Origin: Blautia hominis
GTDB lineage: Bacteria > Bacillota > Clostridia > Lachnospirales > Lachnospiraceae
Assembly: GCA_002270465.1 (NCBI GenBank)
Contig: NQOF01000001.1
Coordinates: 1,056,501 to 1,120,500, forward strand
DNA length: 64,000 nt
Reading direction: 5' to 3'
A program made the position numbers and the translations under genes. The notes under the pieces were generated by a model. That model made no database searches. It worked only from the letters and a program-made list of their open reading frames with translations, and was not told where the DNA came from. Below, piece by piece: positions 1 to 7,283 of the stretch; positions within the stretch are counted from its first letter, which is position 1, and every line of letters starts with the position of its first letter.

Positions 1-612
1 TCCTCCGAAACGCCTGAATATTTTTCCGGTTACGCCTAAAAGAGACTCCATTTCTTTGGAATCTCCAAACAGACGTATTGAAAACTCCCGGATATAGCAA
101 GTCTTTTCATTCGCTTCAATCGCTGCCACTGCCTTGATGAGCCTGTGTATTCTCTGCTTATCTTCCAAATCTATATATTCCTTTACCGACTGGCCACCGG
201 AAATACGTGCAGTGAGGTATTGGAGAAAAGCGGTGGCTGTGGGTGTCTTGTATTTCTCTTCTAAATCTGCCAAAAGCTTAATCGTATTGTTCTCCAGCTT
301 TATTCTGGGAATTCTCCCCACATATCTGTATATAATATCTACATTTTCTTCCCTTAACAAAATCTTCTGCAGAATATGATCTTCTTTCCCTTTCTTCCAC
401 TGAACTGTAACAAAGCCTTTGCATTCCATCTCCCGGACACAGGCATGGATATCTTCATAGGCCAGAGAGCTTTCGTCAAAATATTCCGGCATTGTTTTTT
501 TCGTAACAGGAAAACAAATATGCACTGCCACTTTGTTTTCCTTTCTGGACAGAAGACTGTTCTCGTAGGAATCCAGAAGTGCATGCAGGATCCGCTTTTC
601 ATACAGCGCCAT
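1..612 (-). CDS. jetD: Wadjet protein JetD, N-terminal part (cut by window edge)
   Basis: This is the fourth gene of the Wadjet operon; only the first 204 codons lie in the window and the frame is still open at base 1. The start is the ATG at 612-610, inside the last codons of jetC, a 14-nt overlap that suggests translational coupling. The N-terminus carries the SYENS segment near residue 15 and PEYFDE near residue 42, followed by a basic winged-helix-like stretch, as I know from JetD N-terminal arms. In the family JetD is the toprim-like nuclease subunit that cleaves plasmid DNA captured by JetABC. Its C-terminal catalytic domain is outside the window, so nuclease integrity cannot be judged. 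Confidence 0.85.
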   Translation of the reverse strand, partial: MALYEKRILHALLDSYENSLLSRKENKVAVHICFPVTKKTMPEYFDESSLAYEDIHACVREMECKGFVTVQWKKGKEDHILQKILLREENVDIIYRYVGRIPRIKLENNTIKLLADLEEKYKTPTATAFLQYLTARISGGQSVKEYIDLEDKQRIHRLIKAVAAIEANEKTCYIREFSIRLFGDSKEMESLLGVTGKIFRRFGG

Positions 613-3600
613 TATAATACTCCTCCACATAACTTGTCTTCTCGTCGGTCATGACAAGAAGCGTCTCCTCCATGGCAGGTCCTATGTACTGAATCTTATC
701 CGGGGGTGCTGCGATGATGATCTGCAGCGGAAGGCGTCTTAAAAACTCCAGAACCCCGCCAATCCTCTCATCATCCATATTATTAAATGCTTCGTCGAAC
801 ATAACAAGCCCCGCTGCTTCCCCACCTATGTTATTACTGTACAACTGCACAAAAGATGCCGCCACTGTCACATAGAAAGGTGTCTGTGTCTCTCCGCCGC
901 TCTTTTCCTCACACACCTTTGAATAATAAGAATAATTATCGTCGCTGTGGATGATCTTGATGTCATAATCCATATAAGTACGGTAATCTGTAAACTCTTC
1001 CAGGGCTTTTTCGTTATTATCATTATCCAGGGCAAGCCGTTCAAACAACTCGTCTATGACCTCTTTATGGGTCTCATGGAACATTCCGCTGAATATAGAC
1101 TCTCCCGAAACGGCATTGAAATCATCCATGATCATCTCATAATAATTTCGGTGGCGCTTGCTGGGCATATAGAGAAATTCGTATTTTTCATTGCTGAATG
1201 CAATATCTTTCAGTGCTTTATTCAGTTCTTTAAACTCTCCCTGTGCCTGTTTCATATTTTCCTGCAGCTTTGCAAGAAACTGCTCCCGAAATTCCTCCTC
1301 GGCGGCCTTCCTGGCAGACTCCACCTTTTCCTCATATGCCAGAAGTTCAGACGTTTTCAGACGGTCATAGGTTGCTGCAAATTCAGGAAATCCGGCCATG
1401 GTGGGTGCGGCTCCAAAGTCATGCTCCGTTTTATACGCAAGCATCTCCTCTGTCATCTGGTTCTCGGCCTTTTCCCTGTTGGTATTATTGGCTTTCCGCC
1501 GTCTGTCATAATTCTCCCTGAATTGGTCGTAAGATTTCTGGGATGTCTGCTTCTCGTATTCCTTCTTCCATATGACGAAAGTATCCCCAGCTCCGGCTGC
1601 AAGCCGTGCAACCGCAGCACTTTGGCCGGCCTGGCTGAGAGTCAGATTTTCTGCCTGCTCTCTTTTGGAGATGATGTTCTCGCCGATCCTTCCAATCTTC
1701 TGATTATATTTTCCAATCTGGGATTCCAGTTCTTTTCTCGCCTTTTCCAATGCATCTAACTGGATCTGCTTTTGGATCAAGGTTGCGTTCTTCTCCAGCG
1801 TTTTTATGTTCTCCCTGCATTTCTTTATGGACATCTGCACAAGGGACAATTTTGATAATACATCCACACGGTATTTGATATCCACATCATCGTCTGTAGA
1901 CAATGGTTCCTGAACAGATTCGATAGCCTGCAGTTTTTTCTTCTTAGCATCAATATCCCCGCAGAGTTCTTCCCACTGCATTTTTGCCAGTTTCAACTGT
2001 ACTCTGAACGCATTCTTCCCGATGAATGGCACTTTAAAAATCTCCGGTTTGATGGCGCTTGCCACTCTGTTCTGATATTTCATGCACCCTTTTGTGATGG
2101 ATGTGGGGTATTTCTTCAATTCCTCATACCGCTCACACATCTGTACTTTTCCGAGTACCATATTGATAAAACGCCTGGCGTATTTATTGCCGGATGTGAC
2201 GGCTGAAGCAAGTGTTCCTGCCGGTGCGTTATCATAGGCTTCCAGATTCTGTGTATTGATCAAACCCACGCCGAAGGCTTTTCCGTCTCTTTTCAGGCGG
2301 TCATAGATACCGAGAGCGATATCAAAGTTTTCAGGCTCCACCAATACATAGAATCTCTGGGTATTCAGATAGCCTTCCACCGCATTTCTCCAACTCTCAT
2401 CAGCGATCTCCAATGTCTCGCACAGTACATATGGTTCCGGCTTCCTTCCGATCCTGGCAAATTCCGTCCGGATCGCCTCCATCAGGCGGTTCACTGCCTC
2501 CGGATAAGAAAGTTTTCTGCGTTCCAGGTCCGCAATCTTTTGCTCCAGTTCTTTTCTCTGTATCTTCTTTTCATTTAACTGAATTTCTATCTCCGCTTTT
2601 TTATGCTGGATCTTCTGGTACATTTCCCCTTTATAGCGGATAACTTTTTCTGCCACTTCCTTTGCATAGACAACATCCTGAATGTTCTCAAGGCGCTCAA
2701 AAAGCTTTGCGTATTCCTCCACGCATCTGTCCACATCACTGACCTGCAGCAGTTTATATGCCTTATCAAGGGCTTTCTTAACGCTGCCCTGCAGCACTCG
2801 TCTTTCTTCCAGATACTCCTGCTCCCGGTCTTTTAATTTATCCAGTTCTTTTTTTTGTTCTTCCAGAGCACGGAATTCCGCTTTCTGTTTCAGCTCTACA
2901 CGGAGAGCTGTCTCTATCTCCTGTTTCTGTTCCTTTTCTTCTGTCGCGGACTTTAATTCCCGTTTTGTCTCTTCCAGCCTGTATTCCTCGGCTTTTTCCT
3001 CCCTCTGAAGGGTCTTAAGCCGCTCTCCTGTGATATCCAGCTCTGCCTGTGACAGGAAGTATTCGTACATATTATCTTTGTGAAGACAGTCCAGAGCTTC
3101 CTCATGATACTTCTCTATCTGCTCCAGCCTAGCCATTCTTTTCTTTACTGATTCCAGGGTCCGGCCTAAATCCTGGTAACTGCGGACATTCTCCCGCAGA
3201 ATGTCAATATTCACTTCTTTTTCATCCAGCACATAGGAATATACAAAATCTTTAATATCATTGATAGGCTTAAATGCCAGAGCTTTCGGTATCAGGCTGA
3301 AAAATTTATCCTCGATCCTTCCAAACCTGGCCTTGATCATCCGTTTGGCTTCTGTCTGTGTCTTGCACCAGATTTTAATCTTTTTATTCGCAGCACGGAA
3401 TTCCGTAATGGAACGGGGTGTCTTACCTCGAAAAAACATATCCTCGGTCAGACGGACGTCATCTATCAGGTAGCGGGCTGTGGTCTCCTGCCCCTCCGAC
3501 GATGAATCAATGACTGCACCTACCACAAAGTATTTCTTTTTGCTCTCCTCGTAGAACTCCAGGGCAATATGGGCGCTGATCTGTCCCGTCCGCTCATAGG

Positions 3601-3838
3601 GCTGGTTTTCTTTTCCTGTCTTGCAGCGGATGTAACCGGTTAGCTTCCGCTTACCATTTTCATGAGCAGCCTTATTAAATGCATTGGCCGAACAGGTCAC
3701 AACAAATTGAATGGCATCCAGCAAAGTGGACTTTCCGGCTCCGTTTTCCCCTGAGATCAAGGTGGATCCGCCGAAATCAATGGTACAGTTACTAAACCGG
3801 TGCCAGTTTATCAGCTTCATTCTCGTCAGTTTCTTCAT
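599..3838 (-). CDS. jetC: Wadjet SMC-like ATPase JetC
   Basis: A 1079-residue SMC/MukB-like ATPase. The Walker A motif GENGAGKST is at residues 30-38. Long charged coiled coils follow (about 225-460 and 610-900), with a globular hinge-like segment between them (about 470-610). The C-terminal head has the signature SGGE at 980-983 and Walker B LVMFDE at 1011-1016, so both halves of the ATPase head are intact. In Wadjet, JetC dimers with the kleisin JetA and JetB extrude DNA loops and detect small circular DNA. The start at 3838 overlaps jetB by 47 nt; an internal ATG at 3820 is possible. It differs from SbcC in lacking a CxxC zinc hook and in its jetB/jetA neighbours. Confidence 0.93.
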   Translation of the reverse strand: MKKLTRMKLINWHRFSNCTIDFGGSTLISGENGAGKSTLLDAIQFVVTCSANAFNKAAHENGKRKLTGYIRCKTGKENQPYERTGQISAHIALEFYEESKKKYFVVGAVIDSSSEGQETTARYLIDDVRLTEDMFFRGKTPRSITEFRAANKKIKIWCKTQTEAKRMIKARFGRIEDKFFSLIPKALAFKPINDIKDFVYSYVLDEKEVNIDILRENVRSYQDLGRTLESVKKRMARLEQIEKYHEEALDCLHKDNMYEYFLSQAELDITGERLKTLQREEKAEEYRLEETKRELKSATEEKEQKQEIETALRVELKQKAEFRALEEQKKELDKLKDREQEYLEERRVLQGSVKKALDKAYKLLQVSDVDRCVEEYAKLFERLENIQDVVYAKEVAEKVIRYKGEMYQKIQHKKAEIEIQLNEKKIQRKELEQKIADLERRKLSYPEAVNRLMEAIRTEFARIGRKPEPYVLCETLEIADESWRNAVEGYLNTQRFYVLVEPENFDIALGIYDRLKRDGKAFGVGLINTQNLEAYDNAPAGTLASAVTSGNKYARRFINMVLGKVQMCERYEELKKYPTSITKGCMKYQNRVASAIKPEIFKVPFIGKNAFRVQLKLAKMQWEELCGDIDAKKKKLQAIESVQEPLSTDDDVDIKYRVDVLSKLSLVQMSIKKCRENIKTLEKNATLIQKQIQLDALEKARKELESQIGKYNQKIGRIGENIISKREQAENLTLSQAGQSAAVARLAAGAGDTFVIWKKEYEKQTSQKSYDQFRENYDRRRKANNTNREKAENQMTEEMLAYKTEHDFGAAPTMAGFPEFAATYDRLKTSELLAYEEKVESARKAAEEEFREQFLAKLQENMKQAQGEFKELNKALKDIAFSNEKYEFLYMPSKRHRNYYEMIMDDFNAVSGESIFSGMFHETHKEVIDELFERLALDNDNNEKALEEFTDYRTYMDYDIKIIHSDDNYSYYSKVCEEKSGGETQTPFYVTVAASFVQLYSNNIGGEAAGLVMFDEAFNNMDDERIGGVLEFLRRLPLQIIIAAPPDKIQYIGPAMEETLLVMTDEKTSYVEEYYNGAV

Positions 3839-4421
3839 CGGCCTGTTTCCCTTTCCTGTAAATTTCCAATTTCTCGTATGTCTGTTTAATATCCTCCACC
3901 CTTACCGCCATCAGAATGGAGTCGTATAGCAGCAGCCGGGATTCCTCATTTCCCAAATCTTTGTCCAGCAGTTCAATCAGCTGGAATCTTCTGAACAGAT
4001 TCAGGGTATTGCGCATGGTCATCTTATCTATCATCTTCTCCCGGATCCCAAGGCTCAGGAATTTGTCCTGTATATCCCCCAGATTAACAATGACTTCATC
4101 ACTTACCGACAGTTCTCTCTTTTTTTCATCATAGAGAATACGGAGGATCAGCAGGATCACCGATTCAAACAGTTTGAGGTTCTGGCGGTTATAATTCTGC
4201 GGGTTCACCAGCTGCACCACTCCATACTCCTCATTGATCTCCAGTCTGTATCCCAGAACGCCCAGAAATTCCTGATATTTTTCCCTGTGCCTGAGCACAA
4301 AATAATAATCCGATTTGTTTGTTATATTTCCTTTGCATAAAAAGCAGCAGCTAAGCAGGCGGTTACCGATGCGCTTAAACTCTTCTTTCTCTCTCTGCAG
4401 CATCCCTTCCAGTAAATCCAC
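3792..4421 (-). CDS. jetB: Wadjet protein JetB (MukE-like, DUF4194 type)
   Basis: A protein of about 209 residues. I place the start at GTG 4421-4419 because GGAGG lies 7 nt upstream and the jetA stop TAA ends one base before it. The longer in-frame start at 4463 would overlap jetA by 41 nt and has no comparable ribosome site. Residues after LLEGM form an alpha/beta winged-helix-like fold with the RNLKLFE..ILLILRILYDEK region typical of JetB, the MukE-like partner that bridges the kleisin JetA and the JetC heads. The C-terminus is very charged. Function rests on family knowledge plus operon position between jetA and jetC. Confidence 0.88.
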   Translation of the reverse strand: MDLLEGMLQREKEEFKRIGNRLLSCCFLCKGNITNKSDYYFVLRHREKYQEFLGVLGYRLEINEEYGVVQLVNPQNYNRQNLKLFESVILLILRILYDEKKRELSVSDEVIVNLGDIQDKFLSLGIREKMIDKMTMRNTLNLFRRFQLIELLDKDLGNEESRLLLYDSILMAVRVEDIKQTYEKLEIYRKGKQADEETDENEADKLAPV

Positions 4422-4422
4422 G

Positions 4423-5799
4423 TTATTTCCTCCATATTTTGAAATCTTTGAATCGGAATCCATTCACTTCCGTCTCATTTTCCACTGTTATCCGGTAATT
4501 CATATTCTTTCGCTGGCCATAGAGCCGGACATAGATAACTTTCACAAAATCTTCCACACTGTCCATGGGCAGCTCGGACGCCGGGAGTACCTTTTTGTCG
4601 CCCATCTGCGTGTCTATATAGTTCCCGATCTTTTCAGGACTCAGGATCCTCTGCATCTTTTCCATCATTTTCTTCATTTTTTCCTGGCGCTGTCCCATAT
4701 CCGGCTCAAGGACTTCCAACTGCTGGGGGATAAACTCCTTTCGCCCTTCTATGGGTGAATAAAAAGAATTCTCATCCAGAAAACTACAGCTATAGATGCG
4801 GATCAGGTTTTCCAGAAATCCCAGCTGATAGATGCCGCCAAGTTCCATCTGCTCCTGATTCATGATCTCATTTATACCGATCAGGATTTCTTTTAACTGC
4901 CCTCTTACGTCCTCATTTCCTGACAAGAGAAACTTCGCCCTGTTGATGGCTGCCCTCTGATACTGGGTATTCTTCTGATTGATCTCCGTGAGAATTTCAT
5001 CCATATTGCGGAAAGCCTCTATAATCTCATGCAGGAAGCGGTAAACTGCCTCCCTGGCTTCCTCCTGTGATATTTCCTGAAGCCCTGCGATCTCAGCGGA
5101 TGTCTTTTCCATGTACGACCTGCTTCTGCTCTTTGCCTCCAGCCGCTCAATGATCTCCGGCCGAAACTTGGATACATTGTCGGATGTCATCAGCCGGTGA
5201 TAGGCCTTGTCCACAATATTGGTTATGTAATCGTTAAAAAGAGCATCCATAATTTCAGACACTGTCTTGTGTTTTGTCAACTCGTCAATATAATGCTTGA
5301 TATTGGAATTCAAATTTTTCAGTCCTGTGATCAGGAGGTCTGTATTTTCCATGATCTGCATCAGTACGATCCCCGGATTATCCGTACTGCTTCTGACAAG
5401 TGTATATATGGTATATATATATCCCTGGTACTCTGTCTGCTTTCCCTCTTCAATTTCCAGGAGTGTCTTGATAAGGCGCACAGAATACTCCTTGAAATTG
5501 ACTCGCTGCACATAACTCTTATCTGTCTCTATCTCGATCCAGCCATAGTTTTCCAGCCTTCTCAGGATGCCGTTTGCCTTTCCTCTGCTGTCGGACTGGG
5601 CAAAGTCCTCCTCTACCACCTCAGCCGAAGCTGACTGGTCAAAATAATACTGCAGCTCGTCCACCAGAATTTCTCTTTCCACGCCAAAAGAAAGCTGATG
5701 ATCCATAGTGGAAAACAGCTTACAGATACATTCCCAGTATACAATTTTATTCGGAGATGCCAGGGGAGCAAAAAAACTCCCCGGTAAAATATTAAACAT
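4423..5799 (-). CDS. jetA: Wadjet protein JetA (kleisin-like, DUF5716 type)
   Basis: First gene of the operon, 458 residues. The N-terminus MFNILPGSFFAPLASPNK is of the type I associate with the clostridial JetA (DUF5716) family. It is followed by winged-helix-like sequence to about residue 115 and a long helical middle (about 130-330). JetA is the MukF/kleisin-like scaffold of the complex. A TATAAT-like -10 element lies 35-40 nt upstream of the ATG. I cannot assign the Wadjet subtype (I, II or III) from memory with certainty; the DUF5716-like JetA argues against type I, whose JetA is DUF3375. Confidence 0.9.
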   Translation of the reverse strand: MFNILPGSFFAPLASPNKIVYWECICKLFSTMDHQLSFGVEREILVDELQYYFDQSASAEVVEEDFAQSDSRGKANGILRRLENYGWIEIETDKSYVQRVNFKEYSVRLIKTLLEIEEGKQTEYQGYIYTIYTLVRSSTDNPGIVLMQIMENTDLLITGLKNLNSNIKHYIDELTKHKTVSEIMDALFNDYITNIVDKAYHRLMTSDNVSKFRPEIIERLEAKSRSRSYMEKTSAEIAGLQEISQEEAREAVYRFLHEIIEAFRNMDEILTEINQKNTQYQRAAINRAKFLLSGNEDVRGQLKEILIGINEIMNQEQMELGGIYQLGFLENLIRIYSCSFLDENSFYSPIEGRKEFIPQQLEVLEPDMGQRQEKMKKMMEKMQRILSPEKIGNYIDTQMGDKKVLPASELPMDSVEDFVKVIYVRLYGQRKNMNYRITVENETEVNGFRFKDFKIWRK

Positions 5800-5833
5800 A
5801 GATCACTCACCGTATCCTATTTATTTATACTTC

Positions 5834-5839
5834 ATTATA
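5834..5839 (-). promoter_or_regulatory. Probable -10 element of the jetABCD operon
   Basis: Reading the minus strand, a perfect TATAAT hexamer lies 35-40 nt upstream of the jetA ATG. No good TTGACA-like -35 box is present at 16-18 nt spacing (best is TGTTAA), so the promoter may be weak or need help. Confidence 0.4.
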
Positions 5840-5902
5840 CTACACATCATTTCCATTTAACAGGATAAACGTATAGAGGTATCTTTGCTGCGGTACTGCC
5901 GC

Positions 5903-6045
5903 GTTACTGTTCACAGGCCACTGTACCGGGAGGCGTTTTCATGCCGGAAGCATGAAAATCCCGAGGCGGCCAGCGCGATATGGGGCAGAATGCTCCATAT
6001 CTGTGCATCGCGAAGCGTGTTACCGGACACGGAGTGAACAGTAAC
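5903..6045. repeat. Small non-coding element with 12-bp terminal inverted repeats (copy A)
   Basis: GTTACTGTTCAC at 5903-5914 is exactly inverted at 6034-6045. The 143-bp interior folds into further hairpins: a TTTTCATGC/GCATGAAAA stem near 5936-5953, and GATATGG/CCATATC arms near 5978-6002. It encodes nothing obvious. The right end overlaps the 3' end of the AraC gene and supplies its last codons. The left 22 bp recur with about 2 changes at 56780-56801. It looks like a MITE- or REP-like element; no transposase is nearby. Confidence 0.6.
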
Positions 6046-7138
6046 ACTGCCGCCGGAATTCAGATGGCTTCATTCCATATTTCTCCGCGAATATCTTATT
6101 AAAATAATACCTGTTGGAATACCCCTGCCGCTCACATATTTCTGCAATACTCAGATCCGTATCCCGCAGCAATTCTGCTGTCTTTTGTATTAGGAAGTCT
6201 CTGCCGTATGCGGAAAGCGTTTTTCCTGTATGTCTTTTCACAATACGTTCCACATAGTCTCCGTTATAGCCTGTAATCTTCTCTATATCTGTCCGTGAAA
6301 AAATTCCATTCTTTTTTTTGTACGCCTCGGTAATTTGATATATGATCTGCTCCTCATTGGACAGTCTTGCCCAATGGATTTCTTCCTTATAGATAGAATC
6401 GTTCTCCAGCATTTCAAAAAAATGGCAGAGTAATGCCTTCATCATATGACTTTTCCCTGAATGCGTCCCGGAGATTTCTGTGATCATTTGATTCATGATC
6501 TTTAAAAGGGGTTCTATGGAATCCTGATATAAAATTCGGTAATCCGCATATACCTTGGCATCATACAATGGATTTTTCTTATTCTCGGAAAAAAATACAT
6601 CAAAAACAGTTCCTATAGAATGGGGTCTGCCCTTTCGATCATAGTAATAATTTGTATCAAACGCATCATGTATGTACTCTTCTTTGATAAGAAAAAGAAC
6701 AATCTCCGTATCTTGTTCCATGAGTTCCATATGATGTATATTCCTATTGCAAATACAGCAGTCTCCTTGATTGTAAATAATATTCTCATCTTCGATCCTC
6801 ATAGTTAATTGCCCGGAGAGCACAAACGTCAATTCGTAGAAATTATGGGAATGAAGTTTTCTGGACTGCTCGGTAAACTCCGTATACTGTCTCTCTTTTA
6901 ATATCCTGTTGTTTTCACTGAATTCTTGATAAACCATAAGATCCGCCCCAATATTCAGTGACTCGTATATGACCAGATACGGCATATTAATGTCAAAATA
7001 TTGATATACGGAACTACTCTCATCAAAAAGAATGAGATGGGAACCGTTCATATCCTCTGACTGCATAATTTCTCTTTCGGCAGGACGCTCCTGAAAATAA
7101 TCGGTGGAATTCTTTGAAAAAGTCGTTTTTAGATACAT
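6020..7138 (-). CDS. AraC-family transcriptional regulator
   Basis: About 372 residues from the ATG at 7138, chosen because AAGGA lies 9 nt upstream; an ATG at 7186 would add 16 residues. A cupin-like sensor domain carries HSHNFYELTFVLSGQ-type sequence (His-rich, near residue 95). The C-terminal AraC helix-turn-helix pair ends in the typical YSNRYYFNKIFAEKYGMKPSEFR. It is divergent from the GH120 beta-xylosidase and symporter genes and so probably controls them in response to a xyloside. The last residues after PSEFRR are encoded inside repeat copy A, suggesting the natural 3' end was replaced by the element. Confidence 0.88.
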   Translation of the reverse strand: MYLKTTFSKNSTDYFQERPAEREIMQSEDMNGSHLILFDESSSVYQYFDINMPYLVIYESLNIGADLMVYQEFSENNRILKERQYTEFTEQSRKLHSHNFYELTFVLSGQLTMRIEDENIIYNQGDCCICNRNIHHMELMEQDTEIVLFLIKEEYIHDAFDTNYYYDRKGRPHSIGTVFDVFFSENKKNPLYDAKVYADYRILYQDSIEPLLKIMNQMITEISGTHSGKSHMMKALLCHFFEMLENDSIYKEEIHWARLSNEEQIIYQITEAYKKKNGIFSRTDIEKITGYNGDYVERIVKRHTGKTLSAYGRDFLIQKTAELLRDTDLSIAEICERQGYSNRYYFNKIFAEKYGMKPSEFRRQCYCSLRVR

Positions 7139-7233
7139 ATTAAGTTTTCCTTCTCTATTTTCGATATTTTCATATTCTCTCCACATTATATAATGAATTT
7201 ACAAGCATCACAAGTACATTTCATTTATCACAC

Positions 7234-7255
7234 TCCGGTACAGTGCTGTACCGGA
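7234..7255. promoter_or_regulatory. Perfect 10-bp-arm inverted repeat upstream of the beta-xylosidase gene
   Basis: TCCGGTACAG and its exact complement CTGTACCGGA are separated by 2 bases. The site ends 28 nt before the GH120 start codon and just upstream of its AAAGGAGG ribosome site. It could be an operator for the divergent AraC regulator or another repressor, or an RNA hairpin in the leader. Confidence 0.45.
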
Positions 7256-7283
7256 TATAAAGATCCAAAGGAGGAAAAGGTTC

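Noticed and set aside
354-602. 82-codon minus-strand frame starting at the jetC stop (ATG 602)
   Set aside because: It lies out of frame within the true JetD frame, which starts at 612 and runs open to the window edge with family-like sequence.
599-3838. SbcC-type DNA repair ATPase
   Set aside because: No CxxC zinc hook or SbcD neighbour; JetA, JetB and JetD genes flank it.
5903-6045. Insertion sequence
   Set aside because: Inverted ends are present but only 143 bp with no transposase; kept as a small non-coding repeat.
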